Assembly (NCBI GenBank): GCA_910576535.1
Contig: CAJTKK010000002.1
Span: forward strand, 232,611 to 296,610
From: an uncultured Lachnospiraceae bacterium
Lineage (GTDB): Bacteria > Bacillota > Clostridia > Lachnospirales > Lachnospiraceae
Reading direction: 5' to 3'
DNA: 64,000 nucleotides
Position 1 is the first letter of the stretch; the number at the start of each line of letters is the position of its first letter. The notes under the pieces were generated by a model. That model did not search any database and was not told the DNA's origin. It saw only the letters and a program-made list of their open reading frames with translations. Below are positions 44,633 through 52,733 of this stretch, one piece after another. The translations under genes were made by a program, and so were the position numbers.

Positions 44633-45643
44633 ATGCTGCACATATTATTCGTAATATTAAAAATAATAGGGATGATTTTGGCGGCAGCGGCTGGAATCCT
44701 CCTGCTGGTTCTTCTTTGCGCGTTATTTGTTCCGGTCAGATATTGTATTTTAGCAGACGGAAAGCTTGGCGGGGAAGAACCGGTTCATGTGGATATAAAG
44801 GTTACATGGCTGCTGCATATAGTCAATGCCGCTTTTTCCTATTCAAAAACGGCACGTTTGAGAGTAAGGTTTTTTTGTTTTACCTTATTTGACACTTCAA
44901 GAAAAAAAGAAGGGAAGAAAAAGAAAAAAATAAAAGAAAAACGTCCGAAAACAGGAAAAAACGGACCGGATGAGAAAGAAGAGGAAATTCAAAACAAAGA
45001 AAAGAAACTTGGGGAAATCCAGGCCGGAGGGGAAGAAGAAAAGAAAGAGGCTCTTATATCCGGGGATGCAAAGGGAGACGGCATACAAGAAGAAGGGGCT
45101 TTGGAAGAAGGACAGGAAGGCGAAAGCGGAAAAGGCAAAGAAACCAATGGGATCAGAGGTATTCTGGATGCGATATTGGGCTTTTTGAAAAAGATTTATG
45201 AAGCTGTGAAAAATATAGAGTACACAATAGAGAAAATCTATGGTAAAATAAAGAACGTTATGGAAAATATACGGTATTATACCAATATAATGAAAGGGGA
45301 AGTTTTCCAGAATGTTTTTAGAAACGCAAAGGGACAGCTTTTTTGGATTTTCCGGATGCTGAAACCTAAGAAATGCAGGATAGATTTGAAAGCGGGAACA
45401 GGCGATCCGTTCACTACCGGGCAGATTATGGCGGTATATGGTATGCTTTATCCCTTTATCGGGAATCATGTATCCATACAGACAGATTTTGAGAATAAAG
45501 TGATGGAAGGGGATTTGCTGATTAAGGGAAAAGTTGTGGCAGTTATCTTTCTTGTGGCGGCCATAAGGATGGTTCTTGATAGAAATATATGGAAATTATT
45601 GAAACTGTTGAAAAAAGGAGGATATATAAATGGCGGAGAATAA
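44633..45643 (+). CDS. DUF2953 domain protein
   Basis: A 336-aa protein with one N-terminal membrane helix (IIGMILAAAAGILLLVLLCALFV). A strand-rich part follows (YCILADGKLGGEEPVHVDIK), then a very charged Lys/Glu stretch at about residues 85-165, and a C-terminal half typical of DUF2953 (PKKCRIDLKAGTGDPFTTGQ, YGMLYPFIGNHVSIQ). The family accompanies gerW (ytfJ) in spore formers and is thought sporulation-related. It overlaps gerW by 14 bp. The charged insert varies in length in relatives, I believe. Confidence 0.78.
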   Translation: MLHILFVILKIIGMILAAAAGILLLVLLCALFVPVRYCILADGKLGGEEPVHVDIKVTWLLHIVNAAFSYSKTARLRVRFFCFTLFDTSRKKEGKKKKKIKEKRPKTGKNGPDEKEEEIQNKEKKLGEIQAGGEEEKKEALISGDAKGDGIQEEGALEEGQEGESGKGKETNGIRGILDAILGFLKKIYEAVKNIEYTIEKIYGKIKNVMENIRYYTNIMKGEVFQNVFRNAKGQLFWIFRMLKPKKCRIDLKAGTGDPFTTGQIMAVYGMLYPFIGNHVSIQTDFENKVMEGDLLIKGKVVAVIFLVAAIRMVLDRNIWKLLKLLKKGGYINGGE

Positions 45644-46022
45644 TTTTTCAGGAGTGATTGAATCGTTGATGAACGGGATGAACTGCGTGCTGTCTACGAA
45701 GACAGTGGTAGGGGAAGCGACTCAGATAGGCGATACGATTATTCTGCCTCTTGTAGATGTAAGTTTTGGCGTAGGAGCAGGAGCAAATGCAGCCGATAAA
45801 AAAAGTGGCGGCGCAGGAGGTTTTTCCGGTAAAATGACGCCCAGCGCCGTGCTTGTGATTAAAAATGGGACTACAAAGCTGGTGAATGTCAAGAACCAGG
45901 ATACTATGACGAAGATTCTGGATATGATTCCTGATATTGTAGAAAAGTTTACAAAGCCGGAGGAAAAAGAAGAACTGCCGGACGATGACACGGCCGTAGA
46001 TATTGCTTTTCCGGGGAATTAA
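45630..46022 (+). CDS. gerW: GerW/YtfJ family spore protein
   Basis: A 130-aa protein of the GerW family, linked in Bacillus to lysozyme resistance or germination of spores. Motifs: VIESLMNGMNCVLSTKTVVGE, TIILPLVDVSFGVGAGAN, TPSAVLVIKNGTTKLVNVK. It is translated in overlap with the DUF2953 gene behind aaaaaggagg. This pair is strong evidence that the organism makes endospores. Confidence 0.88.
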   Translation: MAENNFSGVIESLMNGMNCVLSTKTVVGEATQIGDTIILPLVDVSFGVGAGANAADKKSGGAGGFSGKMTPSAVLVIKNGTTKLVNVKNQDTMTKILDMIPDIVEKFTKPEEKEELPDDDTAVDIAFPGN

Positions 46023-46111
46023 TGCCCTTTACCAATGAGGAACAAGGAAATAAGCATCAATTGGAAGAAGGGTGCATATGATAAAGTAAGAGCATAAGCG
46101 GAGATGTGGGC

Positions 46112-46255
46112 ATGAAAAAAATGATTGGCTTTATCGCCTTTTGGATTGCGGTAGGAATGCTGCTTATGCTTCTTTTTTTTACCAGCAGATTTATTGGGCT
46201 GATTATTTGTGCTTTGCTGTTACTGATTGGCTATAATTTCTATTATTGCGATTGA
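46112..46255 (+). CDS. 47-aa membrane protein
   Basis: A small ORF, ATG 46112 to TGA 46253-46255, encoding MKKMIGFIAFWIAVGMLLM then LLFFTSRFIGLIICALLLLIG and a short YNFYYCD tail. It has two hydrophobic helices separated by SRF. The compact design, the gene spacing (29 bp before the next start) and a ggag upstream favour a true gene. I believe similar peptides occur at this place in other Lachnospiraceae, but cannot check. The function is unknown. Confidence 0.6.
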   Translation: MKKMIGFIAFWIAVGMLLMLLFFTSRFIGLIICALLLLIGYNFYYCD

Positions 46256-46283
46256 TGCGCACAAGGATACGAAGGTGTGGAAA

Positions 46284-46832
46284 ATGAGAAATATAGATGA
46301 AATCTTGAAGGACGGGAATGAGAAAGAATTAAGCGAATTGAAAACCTGGCTTTTCAGGGAAGAATTCCGGCTGTCGATGATACGGGAAGAGCTGGACGAG
46401 CTTAGAAGAAAACTGGAAAACGAAAAGAAATTTCATGAAACGGAAATGAAAAGCCAGCAGCATAAGCTAAAAATTGAAAAGGGGCGGCTGGAGCAGGAGA
46501 ACCGGCTTTTGGATCAGAAGATGAAAATCCTTCAAAAAGGATTTGAGGATCTGGATCAGGATAGGCGCACTTTGCAGATGGAAAAGGATAAATTTAATTC
46601 CCAGAGAGGTTCTTACCACGAAAGGCATACGTATTCCTCCCCCCATTCAGAAGTGGCGGAGATGCTCTTTAGCGGGGTGAACAGCTTTTTAACATTGAAG
46701 AAACGGTATAAGGATCTGATGAAGATGTTTCATCCTGACAATGTAACCGGGGATCATGAAATGGTACAGATCATTACAAGGGAATATGAGGAATTAAAGA
46801 AAGCATATGAAATGGGAAGCAGAGCGAGATAG
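46284..46832 (+). CDS. Coiled-coil protein with J-domain-like end
   Basis: A 182-aa cytoplasmic protein. Residues about 25-110 form a continuous coiled coil (LSMIREELDELRRKLENEK, LEQENRLLDQKMKIL). The C-terminal 45 residues read LKKRYKDLMKMFHPDNVTGD and EMVQIITREYEELKKAYE, the helix II-HPD-helix III part of a J domain with the HPD motif intact. It may recruit DnaK through this end. ATG 46284 (MRNIDEILKDGN) follows gaaggtgtgg; the upstream open frame overlaps the 47-aa gene. It is terminated by the hairpin at 46901. Confidence 0.72.
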   Translation: MRNIDEILKDGNEKELSELKTWLFREEFRLSMIREELDELRRKLENEKKFHETEMKSQQHKLKIEKGRLEQENRLLDQKMKILQKGFEDLDQDRRTLQMEKDKFNSQRGSYHERHTYSSPHSEVAEMLFSGVNSFLTLKKRYKDLMKMFHPDNVTGDHEMVQIITREYEELKKAYEMGSRAR

Positions 46833-46900
46833 CGGCCTGGCTTATGAACGGCTCCCCTTTTCGGGGCGGTAGAAAGCAGATGCTAATTTGACATAAAATA

Positions 46901-46926
46901 AAAAAACAGCTAGCTAGCTGTTTTTT
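46901..46926. terminator. Bidirectional terminator between two convergent genes
   Basis: A perfect palindrome: six A, cagctagctagctg, six T. It serves the coiled-coil gene from the left and rpmB from the right. Confidence 0.8.
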
Positions 46927-46951
46927 TATACGTTCAAGGCTGCTTTGCAAA

Positions 46952-47137
46952 TTAAGCTCTTTCTACTAATCCGGATCTTAAGCACCGTGTGCAAACATGC
47001 ATTTTCTTATTGCCGCCGTTCAGTTTGCACTTAACCCTTTTTACGTTTGCGTGCCAGATTCTGTTTGTTTTTCTATGAGAATGGCTTACATTGTTACCAA
47101 ATTGAACGCCCTTGCCACAAATATCACATTTAGCCAT
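46952..47137 (-). CDS. rpmB: Ribosomal protein L28 (zinc-binding form)
   Basis: A 61-aa large-subunit protein on the reverse strand. It keeps four cysteines in two C-x-x-C pairs (CDICGK near the start, CTRCLRSG near the end), so this is the zinc-binding C+ form. Core motif VSHSHRKTNRIWHANVKRV is standard. A strong gaggtgc precedes the start (reverse). It is the only reverse gene in the central third of the window and lies head-to-head with asp23. Confidence 0.96.
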   Translation of the reverse strand: MAKCDICGKGVQFGNNVSHSHRKTNRIWHANVKRVKCKLNGGNKKMHVCTRCLRSGLVERA

Positions 47138-47174
47138 TTCTGCACCTCCTCGAAATTATACTCGCAACATTAGT

Positions 47175-47203
47175 ATAATAGCAGATAAAACCTTATAATG
47201 CAA
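47175..47203 (-). promoter_or_regulatory. rpmB promoter
   Basis: Read on the reverse strand: TTGCAT, 17-bp spacer, TATTAT, about 40 bp before the rpmB start. Confidence 0.5.
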
Positions 47204-47254
47204 GTAAAAATTTCATGGATTGGAAAATTATTTTATTTGAAATTCAATATTTTC

Positions 47255-47283
47255 TTGTTTCTTTACCAAATAACGGTTATAAT
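47255..47283 (+). promoter_or_regulatory. asp23 promoter
   Basis: TTGTTT (47255-47260), 17-bp spacer and a perfect TATAAT (47278-47283), 55 bp before the asp23 start. It is divergent from the rpmB promoter. Confidence 0.55.
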
Positions 47284-47338
47284 ACATCATATATATTATG
47301 TGCAAGGTATTTTTGACAAAAAAATAAGGAGGTATAGT

Positions 47339-47698
47339 ATGAAAGCTTCTTCTATGGATACTCATATGGGAAATATAGCTATTGATAATGAAGTAATTGC
47401 GCAATACGCTGGCTCAGTTGCCATGGAATGCTTTGGCATCGTCGGGATGGCCGGCGTAAATGTAAAGGATGGGCTGGTTAAACTGCTGAAGATGGATAGT
47501 ATGACAAGGGGCATCAAGGTGCTGCTTCACAATAACAAGCTGATTCTTAATTTCCATGTTATTGTTTCGTACGGTGTCAGCATATTGGCGGTATCAGATA
47601 ATCTGATCAGTAATGTAAAATATAGAGTGGAAGAGTTTACCGGTATTGAAATTGAAAAAATCAACATCTTTGTAGAAGGTGTAAGAGTGATTGATTAA
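47339..47698 (+). CDS. Asp23/Gls24 family protein
   Basis: A 119-aa protein of the alkaline-shock family. ATG 47339 (MKASSMDTHMGNIAIDNEVI) follows aaggaggta; the open frame upstream is ignored. The typical IAIDNEVIAQYAGSVAMECF-like opening, and VKYRVEEFTGIEIEKINIFVEGVRV at the end are seen (quoted in parts of the protein around residues 10-30 and 93-117). The family is membrane-associated through partners and linked to envelope stress. It is followed 14 bp later by the YloV-like gene, a common pairing. Confidence 0.88.
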   Translation: MKASSMDTHMGNIAIDNEVIAQYAGSVAMECFGIVGMAGVNVKDGLVKLLKMDSMTRGIKVLLHNNKLILNFHVIVSYGVSILAVSDNLISNVKYRVEEFTGIEIEKINIFVEGVRVID

Positions 47699-47712
47699 GG
47701 AGGAAATTTGTT

Positions 47713-49374
47713 GTGGTTAAGACAATCGACGCTAAGATGCTTTCTAAGATGTTCTTAGCTGGCGCAAAAAAATTGGAAGAAAAAAAGGAATGGATTAATG
47801 AACTGAACGTATTTCCAGTTCCGGACGGGGATACCGGAACAAATATGACCTTAACCATTATGTCAGCGGCAAAAGAAGTGTCGGCTATGGAAAAACCGGA
47901 TATGACGGCGCTGTGTAAGGCGGTATCGTCCGGTTCCCTGAGAGGGGCCAGGGGAAATTCGGGGGTTATTTTGTCCCAGCTTTTCCGCGGTTTTACGAAA
48001 GGTGTAAGGGATTATGAAAAACTGGACACCAAGATTCTGGCGGGCGCTTTTGAAAAAGCAGTGGAGACGGCCTACAAGGCAGTTATGAAACCGAAAGAGG
48101 GAACGATCCTTACAGTAGCGAAAGGCGGCGCGCAGAAAGCGAGGGAGCTGGCCGATAATGGGGAGGAAGATCTGACGGTTTATTTTGAAGAGATCATTAA
48201 GTCTGCGGATGAAGCGCTGGCAAGAACCCCGGATCTTCTTCCGGTGTTAAAACAGGCAGGGGTAGTGGATTCCGGCGGGCAAGGGCTGATGCAGGTGCTG
48301 AAAGGGGCTTATGAGGCTTTTCTTGGGAAGGAAATTGATTTTAATATCCCGGATATTAAATCATCCTCTTCAGTAACGTCAATGAATATGGATGTGCAGG
48401 CGCAGGCAGATATTAAGTTTGGTTACTGCACGGAATTTATCATTATGTTAAGCAGGAATTTCAATATAAAACAGGAGATGGATTTTAAGGCCTATCTGGA
48501 ATCTATCGGTGATTCCATTGTTGTTGTTGCAGATGATGATGTGGTCAAGGTACATGTACATACCAACGACCCAGGTATGGCAATACAAAAGGCCTTAAAA
48601 TACGGCGCTCTTTCCAATATGAAGATTGATAACATGAGACTGGAACATCAGGAAAAACTGTTTAAAATGGCGGAAAAGCAGAAAGAGGAAGTCCAGCCTG
48701 AAGCGGCGCCAAAAAAAGAAGCCGGGTTTATCGCTGTTTCAGCAGGGGACGGAATTGAGGAAATATTCAAAGGGCTTGGCGTAGATTATATTATTGAAGG
48801 CGGGCAGACAATGAACCCAAGTACGGCGGATATACTTGACGCTGTTGAGAAAGTCAATGCAGATACCGTTTATATACTTCCCAACAATAAGAATATTGTG
48901 CTTGCAGCAGAGCAGGCTGCCCATATGGCGGAGGATAAAAAGATTGTTGTTATTCCCACCAAGACAGTACCCCAAGGAATTACAGCAGTGATTAATTATG
49001 TACCGGAGCTTTCTGTCCAGGAGAATACGGATACGATGATTGAAGAGATGAAAACGGTGCGTACAGGGCAGGTAACCTATGCGGTAAGGGATACGGTCAT
49101 TGATGACAAAGAGATCAAACAAGGGGATTATATGGGAATCGGCGACAGCGGCATTCTGTCGAACGGCGCTGATATGCTGGAAGTTACTTTCCGGATGATT
49201 GAAGATATGATGGATGATGAGAAAGAACTGATCAGTATTTATTATGGCAGTGAGGTTTCCGAGGAAACGGCGGATGAGCTTAGGGAGAAGGTAGAAGCAA
49301 GATATCCGAAGTGTGACGTGGAGCTGCAATATGGCGGCCAGCCGATTTATTACTATATTGTTTCTGCGGAATAG
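47713..49374 (+). CDS. DAK2 domain fatty-acid kinase-like protein (YloV/FakA)
   Basis: A 553-aa protein of the YloV/FakA family. The N-terminal DAK2 kinase domain has NVFPVPDGDTGTNMTLT with the metal-binding aspartates and GSLRGARGNSGVILSQLFRG. The middle has KVHVHTNDPGMAIQKAL; the C-terminal part is a DegV-like segment (IAVSAGDGIEEIFKGLGVD, LPNNKNIVLAAEQAA). FakA phosphorylates fatty acids held by a DegV/FakB partner; a DegV gene lies at 51677. Start is GTG 47713 (TTG 47710 also possible) behind aaggaggaaa. Confidence 0.9.
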   Translation: MVKTIDAKMLSKMFLAGAKKLEEKKEWINELNVFPVPDGDTGTNMTLTIMSAAKEVSAMEKPDMTALCKAVSSGSLRGARGNSGVILSQLFRGFTKGVRDYEKLDTKILAGAFEKAVETAYKAVMKPKEGTILTVAKGGAQKARELADNGEEDLTVYFEEIIKSADEALARTPDLLPVLKQAGVVDSGGQGLMQVLKGAYEAFLGKEIDFNIPDIKSSSSVTSMNMDVQAQADIKFGYCTEFIIMLSRNFNIKQEMDFKAYLESIGDSIVVVADDDVVKVHVHTNDPGMAIQKALKYGALSNMKIDNMRLEHQEKLFKMAEKQKEEVQPEAAPKKEAGFIAVSAGDGIEEIFKGLGVDYIIEGGQTMNPSTADILDAVEKVNADTVYILPNNKNIVLAAEQAAHMAEDKKIVVIPTKTVPQGITAVINYVPELSVQENTDTMIEEMKTVRTGQVTYAVRDTVIDDKEIKQGDYMGIGDSGILSNGADMLEVTFRMIEDMMDDEKELISIYYGSEVSEETADELREKVEARYPKCDVELQYGGQPIYYYIVSAE

Positions 49375-49443
49375 ATTGATCCGGTCAGACGGCAATCTGA
49401 GCCTAAGCCTCAAATATAGGTGTTTTGAATTTGGAACGGATAT

Positions 49444-49471
49444 AAAAAGGACGGGATTCCGTCCTTTTTAT
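49444..49471 (+). terminator. Terminator after the YloV-like gene
   Basis: aaaaaggacgg and ccgtccttttt pair around the loop gatt... with T-run, 70 bp past the stop. It closes the asp23-yloV unit. Confidence 0.75.
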
Positions 49472-49530
49472 ATCATAAGATTTAGGTAGCTGACGGTGTA
49501 TTGCCTAAAAGAATTCAGAAGGAGTATATC

Positions 49531-51588
49531 ATGACAGGGGACGGAACGGATATTATACAGCTAAAAGGGATTGGAGTTAAGACAGCCAAGCTCTTTTATA
49601 AACTGAATATTAAAAATACCGGGGATCTGCTCCGTAATTATCCAAGGGATTATGAAACATTTTCTCCCCCGCTTTCCACCAAAGACATTGTTCCCGGGGA
49701 ACTTTGTTCTGTGAGGGCATCTCTTGCAGGAAATATGACATCAAAAAAAATACGCAGTTTGACGGTAATCAATTTTGTTGTCAAAGATGAGGCAGGAGAA
49801 ATCTTCATGACCTATTTTAATATGCCGTATGTGAAAAATATTCTGAAAAGAGGTTATTTTTATATTTTCCGGGGGGTAGTCCAAAAAAACAACGGAAGGC
49901 TGGTGATGGAGCAGGCAAAAATATACCGGCCGGAGGAATATTCTAAATTAATGGGCATACTTCAACCAAAATATTCTTTGACGGCAGGCCTTACCAATCA
50001 TATGGTAACGAAAGCGGTGAAACAGGCTCTGGCCTCCTGTCTTCCGGATATGGATTATCTTCCGGAGTGGATCAGAAAAGAGCAGAATCTGGTTACCTGC
50101 CGCCAGGCAATAGAGGAAATCCATTTTCCGCCGGATTACGAAAGAATGCTGGCAGCGAGAAAAAGGCTGGTATTTGATGAGTTTTTTATTTTTTTGCTGG
50201 TACTTCGCAGGTGTAAAGAACACAGCAAGGATTTGGAAAACGGTTATCCTATGATGGAAACATCCCATACGGGGAGGTTTTTAGAAGCGTTGCCTTATAC
50301 GCTGACAAAGGCGCAGGGCAGGGTATGGGAGGAGATAAAAGGGGATCTGCTTGGCCATAAGGCCATGAACCGGTTAGTGCAAGGGGATGTGGGATCCGGA
50401 AAAACAATTCTGGCCTTCCTGGCCTTGCTGATGTGCGTATCCAATGGTTACCAGGGAGCCATGATGGCGCCTACCGAAGTGCTGGCCGGACAGCATTTTG
50501 AATCATTGAAGGAATTAACCCGGAAATATAGCCTTCCTTTTTGTCCGGCGCTTTTGACAGGCTCCATGACGGCAAAAGAAAAAAAAGATGTTTACGAAGA
50601 AATGAAAAGCGGAAAAGCAAATGTAATCATTGGCACCCATGCTTTAATACAGGAAAAAGCAGAATATAAGAACCTGGCATTGGTTGTGACGGACGAACAG
50701 CACCGGTTTGGCGTAAGGCAAAGGGAAAGACTGGCTGGAAAAGGGGAAGGAGTGCATGTCCTGGTCATGAGCGCTACGCCGATTCCCAGAACTTTGGCGT
50801 TGATCCTCTATGGGGACTTGGACATTTCCATAGTCGATGAATTACCGGCCAACCGGCTTCCTATTAAAAATTGTGTAGTAGGAACAGAGTACCGGGAGAA
50901 GGCATACCGTTTTATCGAAAAAGAAGTCCGGCTGGGTCATCAGGTTTATGTCATCTGCCCTATGGTAGAAGAGGGGGAACTGGAAGGCGTGGAGAATGTG
51001 GTTTCCTATACGGAAAAGCTGAAAGGCATATTGCCAGCGGACATACAGATTGCATGTCTGCACGGGAAAATGCGCCCAGCCGATAAGAACAGGCTGATGG
51101 GGGAGTTTGCAGCCCATAATATTGACGTATTAGTTTCTACTACAGTGATTGAGGTAGGCATTAACGTACCGGATGCAACTGTTATGATGGTAGAAAATGC
51201 AGAACGGTTCGGGCTGGCGCAGCTTCATCAGTTAAGGGGAAGGGTTGGACGCGGATCCAGCCAGTCTTATTGTATTTTTATTAATGGTTCAGGAAAAGAA
51301 GAAAATTACAGCAGGCTGGATATCTTAAACCGTTCCAATGACGGGTTTTATATTGCCGGGGAGGATTTAAAAATGCGCGGTCCGGGCGATCTGTTCGGTA
51401 TCCGGCAAAGCGGGCTGATGGATTTTAAAATCGGGGATATTTATCAGGATGCAGATTTATTGAAAACAGCAGGAGACTATGCCAGCCGGGCGCTGGAGGA
51501 AGATGCGGATTTGATCAAACCGGAAAATGAAATGTTAGGAAAGTATATGGAGAATGTATTAAATGCAGTTGACTTCCGGACAATCTGA
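49531..51588 (+). CDS. recG: ATP-dependent DNA helicase RecG
   Basis: A 685-aa helicase that remodels stalled forks. It has the N-terminal wedge/OB domain (LKGIGVKTAKLFYKLNI, YFNMPYVKNILKRG), Walker A GDVGSGKTI, box VTDEQHRFGVRQR, VMSATPIPRTLAL, then the second helicase lobe (STTVIEVGINVPDATVM, QLRGRVGRG) and the C-terminal TRG-type region (GEDLKMRGPGDLFG). ATG 49531 follows agaaggag; the frame is open to 49501. Confidence 0.95.
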   Translation: MTGDGTDIIQLKGIGVKTAKLFYKLNIKNTGDLLRNYPRDYETFSPPLSTKDIVPGELCSVRASLAGNMTSKKIRSLTVINFVVKDEAGEIFMTYFNMPYVKNILKRGYFYIFRGVVQKNNGRLVMEQAKIYRPEEYSKLMGILQPKYSLTAGLTNHMVTKAVKQALASCLPDMDYLPEWIRKEQNLVTCRQAIEEIHFPPDYERMLAARKRLVFDEFFIFLLVLRRCKEHSKDLENGYPMMETSHTGRFLEALPYTLTKAQGRVWEEIKGDLLGHKAMNRLVQGDVGSGKTILAFLALLMCVSNGYQGAMMAPTEVLAGQHFESLKELTRKYSLPFCPALLTGSMTAKEKKDVYEEMKSGKANVIIGTHALIQEKAEYKNLALVVTDEQHRFGVRQRERLAGKGEGVHVLVMSATPIPRTLALILYGDLDISIVDELPANRLPIKNCVVGTEYREKAYRFIEKEVRLGHQVYVICPMVEEGELEGVENVVSYTEKLKGILPADIQIACLHGKMRPADKNRLMGEFAAHNIDVLVSTTVIEVGINVPDATVMMVENAERFGLAQLHQLRGRVGRGSSQSYCIFINGSGKEENYSRLDILNRSNDGFYIAGEDLKMRGPGDLFGIRQSGLMDFKIGDIYQDADLLKTAGDYASRALEEDADLIKPENEMLGKYMENVLNAVDFRTI

Positions 51589-51676
51589 CGGTAAGATATA
51601 TTATGGACTGTTGTATTTTGATAGCAGATAAGCGAGCTGAAAGGAGAAGCGCTGACGGGCGGCGCGGTGTAAAAGA

Positions 51677-52537
51677 GTGGCAAAGATTGGAATTGTAACA
51701 GACAGTAACAGCGGAATTACACAAAAACAGGCGAAGGAGCTGGGGATTTATGTGCTGCCTATGCCTTTTATGGTAAATGAAGAGACTTTTTATGAAGATA
51801 TTAGCCTGTCCCAAGAAGAATTCTATGAACGGCTGGCTAACGGGGATGATGTCGTGACCAGCCAGCCTTCCCCTGAATCGGTGATGAAGCTCTGGGACAA
51901 TGTGCTGGAGGAATATGATGAGATCGTGCATATCCCTATGAGCAGCGGTTTATCAGGATCTTGTCAAAGTGCGATGATGCTTGCCCAGGACTATGACGGC
52001 AAGGTACAGGTAGTGAATAATCAAAGAATATCCGTTACGCAAAGACAGTCTGCGCTGGATGCAGTCAAGCTGGCAAAGGACGGTAAAAGCGCGGAAGAAA
52101 TTAAATTATTCCTGGAAGAAGATAAATTCAATTCCAGCATTTATATTATGCTGGATACGCTTTATTACTTAAAAAAGGGCGGGAGGATTACCCCTGCAGC
52201 CGCGGCTCTTGGCACATTATTGCGGTTAAAACCAGTATTGCAGATCCAGGGGGATAAACTGGACGCTTTTGCCAAAGCGAGAACAACCAGCCAGGGAAAA
52301 ACGGTTATGATCAACGCAATCAAGAACGACATGGTAAACCGTTTCGGCGGTGCGGATAAAAACAACATCTGGCTACAGATTGCCCACAGCCATAATGAGG
52401 AAGCGGCAAGCGCTTTAAAAAATGAACTGCTGGAAATTTTTCCTGGTTTTGATATTCATACAGATCCCCTTTCTTTAAGCATTGCGTGTCACATAGGCCC
52501 AGGGTCGCTGGCAATTGCCTGCTGTAAGAAAATATAG
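51677..52537 (+). CDS. DegV family fatty-acid-binding protein
   Basis: A 286-aa DegV/FakB-type protein that holds a fatty acid for phosphorylation by the DAK2 partner. Motifs: IVTDSNSGITQKQA, TSQPSPESVMKLW, IPMSSGLSGSCQSA, LKKGGRITPAAAALG and ending CHIGPGSLAIACCKK with the ligand-binding His and Gly residues. Start is GTG 51677 with a weak ribosome site, so translation may be modest. A hairpin terminator follows. Confidence 0.9.
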   Translation: MAKIGIVTDSNSGITQKQAKELGIYVLPMPFMVNEETFYEDISLSQEEFYERLANGDDVVTSQPSPESVMKLWDNVLEEYDEIVHIPMSSGLSGSCQSAMMLAQDYDGKVQVVNNQRISVTQRQSALDAVKLAKDGKSAEEIKLFLEEDKFNSSIYIMLDTLYYLKKGGRITPAAAALGTLLRLKPVLQIQGDKLDAFAKARTTSQGKTVMINAIKNDMVNRFGGADKNNIWLQIAHSHNEEAASALKNELLEIFPGFDIHTDPLSLSIACHIGPGSLAIACCKKI

Positions 52538-52572
52538 GGCGGGGTTTTCTTTTCTTATATTCTATCCAATAT

Positions 52573-52623
52573 AAAAAGCCAATGGCTAGGAGACGGGATT
52601 TATCTCCTAAGCATTGGCTTTTT
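52573..52623 (+). terminator. Strong terminator after degV
   Basis: aaaaagccaatg pairs with cattggcttttt, and further in gctaggaga pairs with tctcctaagc with a small bulge. The stem is long and ends in a T-run. Confidence 0.8.
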
Positions 52624-52733
52624 TCAGTCCGGATCCATTCTACTATATGCGGTATTTTCCGCTTTTCATCCCACAAAATATATGCTATACTACAGAATGG
52701 ATTTTTGGATAATTGCGGGAAAGGGTGGAAATT

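Noticed and set aside
44897..45469. 190-aa reverse open frame inside the DUF2953 gene
   Set aside because: It is made of Phe/Leu runs that mirror the Lys/Glu-rich insert on the forward strand.
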